DNA of 64,000 nt. It comes from Pedobacter sp. (GTDB taxonomy: Bacteria; Bacteroidota; Bacteroidia; Sphingobacteriales; Sphingobacteriaceae). Below are positions 25,894-33,546 of this stretch, one piece after another. Each line of letters begins with the position of its first letter. Position 1 is the first letter of the stretch. The notes below the pieces were generated by a model. That model saw nothing but the letters and a program-made list of their open reading frames with translations. It did not search any database and was not told where the DNA came from. The stretch lies in assembly GCF_031119335.1 (NCBI RefSeq), contig NZ_JAVHXT010000010.1, positions 1-64,000 of the forward strand. The letters run 5' to 3'. The position numbers were made by a program, and so were the translations under genes.

Positions 25894-26271
25894 ATGAAAA
25901 TTACAAGAAATACAGTTGCAAAAACGGAAATCAAAAAGCTTATTCATAGTTCTGAAGTGGCTTTGTCGCATACAGAAATACAGGCTGCTTTAAATGATTT
26001 ATGTGATAGAGTTACGATTTATCGGGTGTTGGATAGATTGGTAGAAGAGGGCGACGTGCATAGGATTGTAAACGTAGATGGTGTAATTAAATACGCCGAA
26101 TGCCACGACTGCGAAAAGCAACATCATCATAATCACGTTCACTTTAGCTGCGAGAAATGTAAATCGGTAACTTGTTTAGAAGACGTTGAACCAACTTTTA
26201 AATTACCACAGCAGTATCAAGTTAAAGAAGTGAATTTTACGCTTTCGGGTTTGTGTCCGAAGTGTTCTTGA
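25894..26271 (+). CDS. Fur-family metalloregulator
   Basis: A small DNA-binding repressor of the Fur/Zur/PerR family. The start at 25894 gives 125 residues beginning MKITRNTVAKTEIKKLI; the longer reading would contain the promoter box. The winged helix includes SHTEIQAALNDL and RVTIYRVLDRL (the recognition helix is marked by TIYR). A His-rich metal site, QHHHNHVHFSCEKC, is followed by a C-terminal CPKC, giving the paired CxxC structural zinc site. Which metal it senses cannot be told from the sequence. It follows moxR by 73 bp but seems to have its own promoter. Confidence 0.87.
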   Translation: MKITRNTVAKTEIKKLIHSSEVALSHTEIQAALNDLCDRVTIYRVLDRLVEEGDVHRIVNVDGVIKYAECHDCEKQHHHNHVHFSCEKCKSVTCLEDVEPTFKLPQQYQVKEVNFTLSGLCPKCS

Positions 26272-26317
26272 TATAGTTGATACCTCAGTTTGATTATTAA
26301 ATGAGCTAAGACAGACC

Positions 26318-26426
26318 GTTAAAACCGATGCTGAAATAAATTCAGCATGACGAACCGCGAATATCTCGTCACCCTGACCTGTAGCGAAGCGGAAAGCTAT
26401 GAAATAAATTTATTTCAGGGTCAGTT
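26318..26426. repeat. Composite intergenic palindromes
   Basis: The stretch holds ATGCTGAATAAATTCAGCAT-like and TGAAATAAATTTATTTCA hairpins, with CAGCATGACGAA and ACCCTGAC...CAGGGTCAG ends. The layout resembles the other TGACG-ended elements of the window. It lies in the 252-bp gap between the convergent Fur and alcohol dehydrogenase-like genes. Confidence 0.45.
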
Positions 26427-26523
26427 TGATTTAAAACATGCTATAGGGTAATAAGTCAGTCAGTTAAATAATAATCTAACTAAGGTTAATAAGACATTTC
26501 TACGTCATTGCAATGACGAATAA

Positions 26524-27537
26524 TTATAACTTAATCGCCAGCTTTCCAATCGTAGTTCCAGACTCCAATTGCTCGTGAGCTTGCTTTAAAGTTTCTGCTG
26601 AAAGACCTTCTAATGTTTCAGTTAAAGTATGCACTAAAACTCCTTCATCTATCAAATCAGCAACTTTATTTAAAATGTGATGCTGCTCTATCATATCTTC
26701 GGTTTGAAAAGTAGAACGGGTGTACATAAACTCCCAAGAGAAACTGGCGCTTTTGGTTTTAAGTTTGTTTAAGGCAATTGGCGTAGCGCTACCAGTAATA
26801 GAAGCAATGTGACCTTGTGGTTTAATCAGTTCTACCATTTCGTCCCAATAAGCATTGGTATCTACGAAGTCTACAATGAAATCTACGTACTGAAAGCCTG
26901 TATTTTTTACTTCTTCTACCAAGTTTTTATGGTTGACTACCACGTCTGCACCCATTTTTTTGCACCAATCAATAGTTTCTGGTCTAGATGCTGTGGCGAT
27001 TACTTTTAAGCCAGCTATTTTTTTTGCAAGCTGTATGGCGATAGAACCTACACCGCCGGCACCTGCAATAATTAACAGTGTTTTGCCTTTATCTTTTTCT
27101 GTACTGACACGAATTCTATCGAACAAAATTTCCCAGGCGGTTAAGGAAGTAAGCGGCATTGCTGCGGCTTCCTCATTGCTTAAGATCTTCGGTTTTTTGC
27201 CCACAATACGTTCGTCAATAACTTGATATTCGGCATTGCAACCAGGTTTGGTGATGTCGCCTGCGTAGTAAACTTCATCACCAACGTTGAACAACGAAAC
27301 CTCGTTTCCAACGGCTTCTACCACTCCACAAGCATCCCAGCCAATAATTTTAGGTTCGGCAAGTTCGGTATCTTTTGCAGCATTCTGTCTAATTTTATAA
27401 TCAACTGGATTTACCGCGATGGCATTTATTTTTACCAAAAGTTGGTGTCCTTGTGGAGTTGGTTTTTCGGTTTCGAAATCTATGAAACTGTTTGCTGCTG
27501 ATATGGGAAGGGAGGTTCTAAATCCTACTGCTTTCAT
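26524..27537 (-). CDS. Zinc-type alcohol dehydrogenase/quinone reductase-like protein
   Basis: Cytosolic medium-chain dehydrogenase/reductase, NADPH quinone oxidoreductase branch (zinc-binding alcohol dehydrogenase family by name). The GroES-like N-domain spans about 1-135, with INAIAVNPVDYKIRQ and IGWDACGVVEAVG. The Rossmann fold shows AGAGGVGSIAIQLAKK (about 161-176) and IATASRPETIDWCKKMGAD. The Cys and His zinc ligands of true alcohol dehydrogenases are not evident, which favours a zinc-free reductase of quinones or enones. A single gene with a long upstream spacer containing an inverted repeat. Confidence 0.85.
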   Translation of the reverse strand: MKAVGFRTSLPISAANSFIDFETEKPTPQGHQLLVKINAIAVNPVDYKIRQNAAKDTELAEPKIIGWDACGVVEAVGNEVSLFNVGDEVYYAGDITKPGCNAEYQVIDERIVGKKPKILSNEEAAAMPLTSLTAWEILFDRIRVSTEKDKGKTLLIIAGAGGVGSIAIQLAKKIAGLKVIATASRPETIDWCKKMGADVVVNHKNLVEEVKNTGFQYVDFIVDFVDTNAYWDEMVELIKPQGHIASITGSATPIALNKLKTKSASFSWEFMYTRSTFQTEDMIEQHHILNKVADLIDEGVLVHTLTETLEGLSAETLKQAHEQLESGTTIGKLAIKL

Positions 27538-27563
27538 GATGTTGGGGTTTATGTTTTAACCCA

Positions 27564-27587
27564 TCATTGCGAGGTGTGAAGCAATGA
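27564..27587. repeat. Short TCATTGCGAG mini-element
   Basis: TCATTGC and GCAATGA form the ends of a short hairpin with GAGGTGTGAA inside. The ends match the 28-bp inverted repeat at 1479-1557, so this may be a reduced copy. Confidence 0.5.
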
Positions 27588-27721
27588 CGAAGGCGTTTAT
27601 ATTATCAAATATATTATAAAGTTATGCTCTTTCTCGGCTTTGCAGCTGATAAATGAACAAGATGCTAAAAAACTGACAAATTTATTGTGTTGGTTGTTTT
27701 CTAAACCTAATTTTCACCTGT

Positions 27722-27784
27722 GGTTGGTGTTATCACCAAACCACATAAAACTAAACACTACAATAGTTGGTGATAACATCAACC
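27722..27784. repeat. 18-bp inverted repeat (GGTTGGTGTTATCACC)
   Basis: The arm 27722-27739 (GGTTGGTGTTATCACCAA) pairs with 27767-27784, 17 of 18 positions complementary, with a 27-nt loop. TGGTGTTATCACCA is itself nearly palindromic. It may be a tandem operator upstream of the minus-strand reductase, about 185 bp from its start, or a mobile palindrome. Confidence 0.5.
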
Positions 27785-27972
27785 ATAGGGAAAACTTGTA
27801 CTTCCGTAAATGTTAAAGATGTTTAACGTTTGACAAAGTTTTTGCAATTCCTTTTGTTTTCTAAACCTGATTGAGCGGATTAGCCCGCAGCCCAGAGTTT
27901 ATCGAAGGGCGAGGACTATGAGCGAAAGCAGGGCTATCCGTAAATAGCACCTCGATTACTGCTTTTCAAATT

Positions 27973-29052
27973 TTATTTTTCGAAATCTAGCCTGATAGAA
28001 AAGACGTTGCTATAAAGCGCATCGGAACTGTTGCCAACGTTGGTTAATGCGTAATCTAATGAGAAATTCTTGATTTTGATACCCACACCCATATTAGGTT
28101 GGTAGGTGTAAATCTGCTTTCCAGTAAAATCAGTTGACTTTTGGATATTACCTACACCGCCACGTAAGAAGATCGTTTTCTTGAAATCCACAGATAAACC
28201 GATAGTTGGATCGGCGCTTACGGGATCAGCACTCACCAAAACATTTCTTTGTCCATCGGTGGTAAAATTAACATTGGTTTCGGCCATGATGTTAAATTTC
28301 TCGTTAATTGGCGTGGCATAAGCAGCACCTAAAACTATACGTGGATTGGTCGTTTCGGTAGAACTTTTAGGTATATCGTTACCGGTTTGAGCGTAAACGG
28401 TAGATAGTTTGTCGGCATTATAGCTCCAAGCGTTGAAGGTAGAGGTAATGTCTTTGCCAACAGCCGCTAAAATCCACTTGCCTTTTTTATACTGAACGCC
28501 AGCATCTAAGCCAAAGCCCCAAGATTTGCCGTACTCGCCCACCAAGCGGTGTATCACTTTTACATTGGCACCGTAACTTAAGCCATCGGTGTTGCCAATG
28601 CCATTTTTGCCTTTTTTGCGAGCATAAGAGAAGATAAAGGCATAATCTGCTGCCGAAAATTTCTTCACCCTATCGTAGTTGATATTACCATCTGCATCGA
28701 TTAATTCAGAAGTGTCTGGAATATCATCTACACCAAAACGTATTATAGAAGCACCAACTACGGCGGTATTATCTTGCACAGAAGTAGCGAACGAACCATA
28801 GTCGTATTTAGCAATGCCGGCAAAATATTCGGAGTGCATAAAACTTACTTGCCTTGGCGTTTCCATACGTGCCAAACCTGCGGGGTTCCAGTAACCAGCG
28901 GTTACATCGTTTACATTAGCTACTACCGAGCCCGACATTCCAAATGCTGTAGAGCCCACACCTATATTAAGGAACTCGTTGCTGTATTTTCTTTGCGCAT
29001 TTGCCGAAGCTGCGAAAAAAGATAAGATAATAAGTAGCTGATACTTGCGCAT
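27973..29052 (-). CDS. PorV/PorQ-family outer-membrane protein
   Basis: The protein has a signal peptide (ending ASANAQ, about residue 19). It then has the start typical of the PorV/PorQ family: FLNIGVGSTAFGMSGSVVA followed by GYWNPAGLA. The rest is a beta-barrel pattern ending in FSIRLDFEK. PorV in Bacteroidota is the shuttle and barrel component of type IX secretion, and other family members of unknown role are common. No other por/spr genes lie nearby, so I assign only the family. It follows an AcpH-like gene by 3 bp and is likely co-transcribed with it. Confidence 0.8.
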   Translation of the reverse strand: MRKYQLLIILSFFAASANAQRKYSNEFLNIGVGSTAFGMSGSVVANVNDVTAGYWNPAGLARMETPRQVSFMHSEYFAGIAKYDYGSFATSVQDNTAVVGASIIRFGVDDIPDTSELIDADGNINYDRVKKFSAADYAFIFSYARKKGKNGIGNTDGLSYGANVKVIHRLVGEYGKSWGFGLDAGVQYKKGKWILAAVGKDITSTFNAWSYNADKLSTVYAQTGNDIPKSSTETTNPRIVLGAAYATPINEKFNIMAETNVNFTTDGQRNVLVSADPVSADPTIGLSVDFKKTIFLRGGVGNIQKSTDFTGKQIYTYQPNMGVGIKIKNFSLDYALTNVGNSSDALYSNVFSIRLDFEK

Positions 29053-29055
29053 GGT

Positions 29056-29730
29056 TTAATTTAAGCGACTTTCAATTTCTTCAAATATAACCATAAAATC
29101 TACTTCTAATTGGATTTTGTAAAATTCGAGTACGGAAGTTAAATCGTAAGTGTTTTTTTCGGTAAATGGATGTTCCCATAAACGCATGCAAATACGCTGT
29201 AAAGCATAGCTGATGTTTTCTAGTTTTTGATAACTAAGCAAATATCTGCTGGATTTAAAGCTGTTGAAAAACTTGAAAAACTGATCAGTTTCGCCAATAT
29301 TGCATTTAAAGAGGAAGTTTGTTAAGTCATTTTTGTTGATTTGCTCCAAGTTATCATAAAATGAATTGATATTGATTTTTTGATGCTCGATAAGCAGATG
29401 GTCTAATAAAAGTTCGACACCGATGTGAGCTAAAAAAGATGGACGAACAGGGCTTTCCTTCAAGATTGGAACAAGTAATAATTTTAACTCCTGCATCTTT
29501 TCGTTGAAAAACGAAGAGGAGTGGAAAATTAGATCTACTTCGAGATGCCTTTTCCAGCCTTTAAGCAACTGACTTAATCCCGATTTACTTTCAAATAATT
29601 CACTGTGCTTTTGAGGATGCGCATTCCAGTTTTTGTTTGCATTTTTCAAAAGATCGGGCAAAATGGTGCCTAATACAATATTTGCATTAGGTGTATTTCT
29701 ATCGAAGTAAAAATGCGAAAGGAAGTTCAT
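29056..29730 (-). CDS. ACP phosphodiesterase-like protein
   Basis: The start is placed at 29730 because MNFLSHFYFDR matches the N-terminus of AcpH (acyl carrier protein phosphodiesterase, which removes 4'-phosphopantetheine from ACP). The upstream six residues carry no signal. Other similarities are VLGTILPDLLKN, HLEVDLIFHSS and HIGVELLLDHLLI (about 105-117), the last with His and Asp residues as in HD-like metal sites. The C-terminal 100 residues are helical and divergent, so true activity is uncertain. It is immediately followed by the porV/porQ-type gene and divergent from tyrS. Confidence 0.65.
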   Translation of the reverse strand: MNFLSHFYFDRNTPNANIVLGTILPDLLKNANKNWNAHPQKHSELFESKSGLSQLLKGWKRHLEVDLIFHSSSFFNEKMQELKLLLVPILKESPVRPSFLAHIGVELLLDHLLIEHQKININSFYDNLEQINKNDLTNFLFKCNIGETDQFFKFFNSFKSSRYLLSYQKLENISYALQRICMRLWEHPFTEKNTYDLTSVLEFYKIQLEVDFMVIFEEIESRLN

Positions 29731-29824
29731 ACTTGTAAATATAGCCATCTTGGTTCATTAGTTCATTAGTAAATTGGTTCAATTGCGACTAAAGCATTCT
29801 CTTTTACCTTTCACCTTTAAAAAC

Positions 29825-29832
29825 TATCTTTG
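29825..29832 (+). promoter_or_regulatory. -7 box of tyrS
   Basis: TATCTTTG matches TAnnTTTG and lies 19 bp before the ATG at 29852. It supports that ATG over the upstream in-frame one at 29774, which would lie before the promoter box. A clear -33 TTG is not seen. Confidence 0.5.
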
Positions 29833-29851
29833 CAGCCTAAAATCGTTAAAA

Positions 29852-31138
29852 ATGACAAATTTTGTAGAAGAATTACGTTGGAGGGGCATGTTGCACGACA
29901 TTATGCCCGATACTGAACAGAAACTGAGTGAAGGCATGAGCGCTGGTTATATCGGTTTTGATCCAACTGCTGATTCTTTGCACGTAGGACATTTGACCCA
30001 AATCATGACTTTAATCCATTTCCAAAGAGCGGGCCATAAACCTTTTGCTTTGGTTGGTGGTGCTACTGGTATGGTTGGAGATCCTTCGGGAAAATCTGAC
30101 GAGCGTAATTTACAAACTGAAGAAATGGTTGCGCATAACCTAGCGGGAATGAAAAAGCAATTATCTAAGTTTCTAAATTTTGAAGATGGCGGTAATGGTG
30201 CGGTGATGGTTAACAATGCCGATTGGTTCAAAGAATTTAATTTCTTGGATTTTATTCGCGACGTTGGTAAGCACATTACCGTAAACTATATGATGGCAAA
30301 AGATAGCGTTAAAAAACGTTTGGAAGGTGATGCTGGAATGTCTTTCACCGAATTTTGTTATCAGTTGGTACAGGGCTACGATTTTTATTATTTGTGGAAA
30401 TACCATAACTGCGTATTGCAAATGGGTGGTTCTGACCAATGGGGTAATATTGTTACCGGAACAGAGTTGATTAGAAGAAAGGACCAAGGCACGGCTTATG
30501 CCTTAACTACGCAATTGATTAAAAAAGCGGATGGCACTAAATTTGGTAAAACTGAAAGTGGAGCGATTTGGTTAGACCCAGCAAAAACTTCGCCTTATAA
30601 ATACTACCAATTTTGGTTAAATTCATCTGATAATGATGTAAAAGCTTGGATTAGAATTTTTACACTAAAAGGTAAAGAAGAAATTGAAGCTTTGGAGCAA
30701 CAACATGACGAAGCACCACATTTGCGTATTTTACAAAAAGCATTGGCAGAAGATATTACAGTTAGAACGCACTCTGCTGAGGCCTTGGAAACAGCAATTA
30801 AAACTTCAGAATTTTTGTTTGGGAACGGTTCATTAGAGTTTTTAAATGGATTTAATTCTGCAGAAGTATTGGATATTTTTGAGGGTATTCCTCAGTTTAA
30901 AATTTCAAAAGCCGATTTAGCTGCAGGTATTGACACACCGTCTTTATTGGCAGAGAAAACAACAGTGTTTCCATCAAAAGGTGAGGTGAAGAAAACGGTG
31001 CAAGGAGGCGGTTTAAGTATCAATAAAAATAAAGTAGCCGATTTGAATACTATTTTCTCAACTGAAAATTTGATAAATGATGAGTTCTTAGTGGTTCAAA
31101 AAGGAAAGAAAAACTACTTTTTAATTATAGCAAAGTAG
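29852..31138 (+). CDS. tyrS: Tyrosyl-tRNA synthetase
   Basis: Class I aminoacyl-tRNA synthetase charging tRNA-Tyr in the cytosol. The start at 29852 gives 428 residues ([14 protein letters not shown]...). The HIGH motif appears as HVGH (44-47), preceded by GFDPTADSL. The KMSKS equivalent is KFGKT (from about 230), as in TyrRS. The tyrosine pocket shows [12 protein letters not shown] and [13 protein letters not shown]-terminal S4-like domain ends the protein ([13 protein letters not shown]). It stands alone and is followed by a strong hairpin terminator. Confidence 0.95.
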   Translation: MTNFVEELRWRGMLHDIMPDTEQKLSEGMSAGYIGFDPTADSLHVGHLTQIMTLIHFQRAGHKPFALVGGATGMVGDPSGKSDERNLQTEEMVAHNLAGMKKQLSKFLNFEDGGNGAVMVNNADWFKEFNFLDFIRDVGKHITVNYMMAKDSVKKRLEGDAGMSFTEFCYQLVQGYDFYYLWKYHNCVLQMGGSDQWGNIVTGTELIRRKDQGTAYALTTQLIKKADGTKFGKTESGAIWLDPAKTSPYKYYQFWLNSSDNDVKAWIRIFTLKGKEEIEALEQQHDEAPHLRILQKALAEDITVRTHSAEALETAIKTSEFLFGNGSLEFLNGFNSAEVLDIFEGIPQFKISKADLAAGIDTPSLLAEKTTVFPSKGEVKKTVQGGGLSINKNKVADLNTIFSTENLINDEFLVVQKGKKNYFLIIAK

Positions 31139-31154
31139 ACATTTTATTAGACAT

Positions 31155-31186
31155 AAAAAAGCCGCAATTTATTTGCGGCTTTTTTA
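31155..31186 (+). terminator. Rho-independent terminator after tyrS
   Basis: AAAAAAGCCGCAA and TTGCGGCTTTTTT flank a short AT loop and end in a T-run. The hairpin stands 17 bp after the tyrS stop codon and separates it from the toxin-antitoxin pair. Confidence 0.9.
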
Positions 31187-31207
31187 TGAAGCTTCGGACA
31201 AAATGTA

Positions 31208-31215
31208 TATATTTG
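31208..31215 (+). promoter_or_regulatory. -7 box of the Xre-RES operon
   Basis: TATATTTG fits TAnnTTTG and lies 16 bp before the ATG at 31232, implying a very short leader. In this family, antitoxin autoregulation at the promoter is usual, but no operator could be identified. Confidence 0.45.
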
Positions 31216-31231
31216 AGTATAATTGTCTGAT

Positions 31232-31717
31232 ATGAAAAAGAAAATTGAAGAATTATCTAAAGTAGAAGAGCCTGCGCTAGCCTATGGTTTGGCAGCGAGC
31301 TACAGTCCTCTAAGCTTAATTGTTGGTGGCAAGGCAGCAACTTATCCTTCAGATTTTGATTTGGTAAGTGTGGCACGTAAGGGAATATCAAAAAGAAATC
31401 TGCTTGCACTCGCAAAAAAACTTTACCTAACAATTGAAGAAATTTCTGATGTGTTACATATTAGCGAGCGTACCTTGCAACGTTATGAGCCTAGCACCTT
31501 AATTAAAACCGAACATGCAGATAGAGCAATTGAGTTAGCAAAGCTTTATGAACGTGGTGCAGTAGTTTTAGGTTCTTACGAGGCTTTTAATAAATGGTTA
31601 CGTCATTCAAATTATGCGTTAAAAAACCAAGTGCCTTTAACACTACTAGACACAAGCATTGGCTTTACCTTAGTTTTAGATGTTTTAGGTAGGATAGAGC
31701 ACGGGGTTTTTAGCTAA
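31232..31717 (+). CDS. Xre/MbcA/ParS-type antitoxin (DUF2384)
   Basis: Antitoxin and repressor of an Xre-RES type II toxin-antitoxin pair. The start at the ATG (31232) gives 161 residues and suits the promoter box better than the in-frame TTG at 31223. A helix-turn-helix-like middle part (LTIEEISDVLHISERTLQRY, about 70-89) should bind the operon promoter. The C-terminal DUF2384 segment (FNKWLRHSNYALK, then TLLDTSIGFTLVLDVLGRIE) is the toxin-binding domain that inserts into the RES active site. The stop codon overlaps the toxin start (TAATG), which couples their translation. Confidence 0.88.
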   Translation: MKKKIEELSKVEEPALAYGLAASYSPLSLIVGGKAATYPSDFDLVSVARKGISKRNLLALAKKLYLTIEEISDVLHISERTLQRYEPSTLIKTEHADRAIELAKLYERGAVVLGSYEAFNKWLRHSNYALKNQVPLTLLDTSIGFTLVLDVLGRIEHGVFS

Positions 31718-32172
31718 TGCTGTTATATCGTGTTTCATCGCCTCAATATGCGGGCGATTTAAGTGGTAATGGTGCCAAGCTTTATGGTGGTAGGTGGAAC
31801 GATAAAGGTATTGCAATGGTTTATCTAGCTTCTACAAGAGCATTAGCAATGATGGAACTATTGGTGCATTTAAGACCAGATGATTTGGAAAGAGCTTATA
31901 TCATTACCGTATTCGAAGTTCCTGATGATAAGGTTTGTGGGGTGGACATGAATTTGTTACCTGCAGAATGGAAAGCAGAAGAAAGTAAGCATGTGTTAGC
32001 TAAATTGGGTAGAAAATTTATAGACGAAGGCAAGTGTTTATTAATGGAGGTGCCTTCTGTGCTGGTAGAAGAAGAAAGCAATTACGTTTTAAACCCCTTG
32101 CATATCGATGCTACAAAAGTTAAATTAATTTCGCAACGCTCATTTTCTTTTGATTTAAGGCTGAAAATTTAA
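31717..32172 (+). CDS. RES-domain toxin (NAD+ phosphorylase/NADase type)
   Basis: Toxin of the Xre-RES pair. RES proteins degrade NAD+ (as phosphorylase or glycohydrolase) and stop growth when the antitoxin is lost. The 151-residue protein shows LYRVSSPQYAGDLSGNGA, then GGRWNDKG with Arg26, MVYLAS with Tyr36 and LAMMELLVHL with Glu47. These residues are spaced as in characterised RES enzymes (Arg, then Tyr after 10, then Glu after 11). The C-terminal SFSFDLR supplies the Ser (142/144). It overlaps the antitoxin gene by one base and is cut off from tyrS by a terminator. No sign of inactivation. Confidence 0.9.
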   Translation: MLLYRVSSPQYAGDLSGNGAKLYGGRWNDKGIAMVYLASTRALAMMELLVHLRPDDLERAYIITVFEVPDDKVCGVDMNLLPAEWKAEESKHVLAKLGRKFIDEGKCLLMEVPSVLVEEESNYVLNPLHIDATKVKLISQRSFSFDLRLKI

Positions 32173-32180
32173 AATTTAAG

Positions 32181-33182
32181 CTATTGCACTAGCAGATTAC
32201 AGCCTCTAATATCGGCATTGTCAAACCTACCCATAATCTCAAATCGGTTTTCGCCATGTATTTTGCCCAAATCTTGTGTAGCGATAAACGAACAAGAGTT
32301 GATATTCGCTAAGTCAATCACATTGATGCCGCCGGTAGTGTGTGCCGCAGATAAAATACTTAAAGGATCAGAAGTGTCTCTTAATAGGATTTTCATCCAA
32401 GGTGGACATTGGAAAATACCATTGCTTTTGGAGTAACCTTGAGATAGTAATTCGGTCATTCCGTATTCGCTGTTAATTTGCTTTACACCAAACGATGCAC
32501 ATAGTAGCTGATGAAGTTCGGCACGTACCATTTCCTTGCGCTTACCTTTCATGCCTCCAGTTTCCATCACAATAAGTTCTGGGAAATCGATTTGATATTG
32601 TTCTGTGAAGTCTAGTAAGGCATAGGTAACACCAATTAGCAGCGTTTTTTGCTCCGCTGATTTTAGTTCTTCTAAAGTTTGGTGAAGTTCAGCATGATTA
32701 TGGAGAAAATATCCACTTCTTGGATTTGTACTTTGTTTCAGCAAGTCATCAACCATATAAATTAAAGAAGAACCTTCACGTTCTAAATAAGATGGAAGCA
32801 GTGCCAAAATACAATAGTCATCGGCTTTGCCATAAAATAATTCAAATGCTTTATTGTAGCTCTGTTCATAAATAGCTAAATCTTGAACTAGATGTTTGCT
32901 CGTAATTTGACCGGTGGTTCCTGAACTGCTGAAGGCTATTTCTATAGGTTTTATAGAAGAAATAACTGAGTGTGATTTGAAAAAACTAATGGGTAAAAAA
33001 GGAATTTCACTATAGTTTATAATGTCTTTGGGATTAATCCTTAGGTGTGATATGTATTGTCGGTAAACATCGCAATTTGCTGCTTGATGTTTAAAAACAC
33101 TAATCGCAGCGTCGTTAAATTCTTGCTCGTTGCTAATTGCGAAAATTTGCCCAGTATTTATATCCACTGGGCAAAAATACAA
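32181..33182 (-). CDS. LuxE-like acyl-protein synthetase
   Basis: The protein resembles the LuxE/acyl-protein synthetase branch of adenylate-forming enzymes (PF04443), which activates a fatty acid as acyl-AMP. The AMP-binding motif SSSGTTGQITSKHL (about 90-103) is present. ETGGMKGKRKEMVRAELH and EYGMTELLSQGY match the later family motifs. The length of 333 is normal. In Bacteroidota such genes usually occur without luciferase and probably activate acyl groups for another pathway. Here it follows a small membrane protein and a penicillin acylase in one likely operon. The partner acceptor is unknown. Confidence 0.8.
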   Translation of the reverse strand: MYFCPVDINTGQIFAISNEQEFNDAAISVFKHQAANCDVYRQYISHLRINPKDIINYSEIPFLPISFFKSHSVISSIKPIEIAFSSSGTTGQITSKHLVQDLAIYEQSYNKAFELFYGKADDYCILALLPSYLEREGSSLIYMVDDLLKQSTNPRSGYFLHNHAELHQTLEELKSAEQKTLLIGVTYALLDFTEQYQIDFPELIVMETGGMKGKRKEMVRAELHQLLCASFGVKQINSEYGMTELLSQGYSKSNGIFQCPPWMKILLRDTSDPLSILSAAHTTGGINVIDLANINSCSFIATQDLGKIHGENRFEIMGRFDNADIRGCNLLVQ

Positions 33183-33192
33183 TTTTTATTGA

Positions 33193-33543
33193 TTACGCTT
33201 TGGCTTTAGAATTAATAGTAGATTTCCGGAAATGGTAGCCGCATAGACCACTAATTCCAGCTGTTAAGCCACCAATTAAAGCCGTTACGACCAAAATTGC
33301 TGGCCACACTTTTAATCCGAACATTTCGGAAACACGCCCCGCTAAGATGTGATTGTTAGGGAAACTTTTGTACAAAGCCATTGCCGTCCAGAGTACTACA
33401 ATAGCAAAGAAAGGTTGCCAAAATGAAATTTTAGTAGTTTTTCCTATTATGCCACAGGTTGCAAACGATACTACGATAATTGTCCACCAAGGGAAAAAGC
33501 TTTGGGCAGCGAAAGATAGGATAAGTATAACGATGAAAACCAT
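33193..33543 (-). CDS. Small membrane protein
   Basis: A 116-residue hydrophobic protein, with about three to four transmembrane segments (residues 1-27, 40-57, 78-103) and a positively charged tail (RKSTINSKAKA). I recognise no family. It lies between the penicillin acylase gene (3-bp gap upstream) and the LuxE-like gene (10-bp gap), so it is surely part of that operon and may help place one of those proteins in the membrane. Confidence 0.65.
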   Translation of the reverse strand: MVFIVILILSFAAQSFFPWWTIIVVSFATCGIIGKTTKISFWQPFFAIVVLWTAMALYKSFPNNHILAGRVSEMFGLKVWPAILVVTALIGGLTAGISGLCGYHFRKSTINSKAKA

Positions 33544-33546
33544 AGT

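Larger units (their letters stand above)
27538..27972. other. 435-bp spacer with several repeats
   Basis: It contains a TCATTGC...GCAATGA mini-element, an 18-bp inverted repeat (27722-27784) and a stretch near 27871-27955 (AGCCCGCAGCC...AGCAGGGCTA) with inverted character. No gene is seen. The promoter of the reductase gene must lie at the left part of this gap. Confidence 0.55.

Noticed and set aside
26809..27501. Several plus-strand frames opposite the reductase gene
   Set aside because: They are antisense to a clear dehydrogenase gene, overlap one another and show no family features.
29774..29851. Longer start for tyrosyl-tRNA synthetase
   Set aside because: The promoter box at 29825-29832 lies within it and TyrRS does not carry such an extension.
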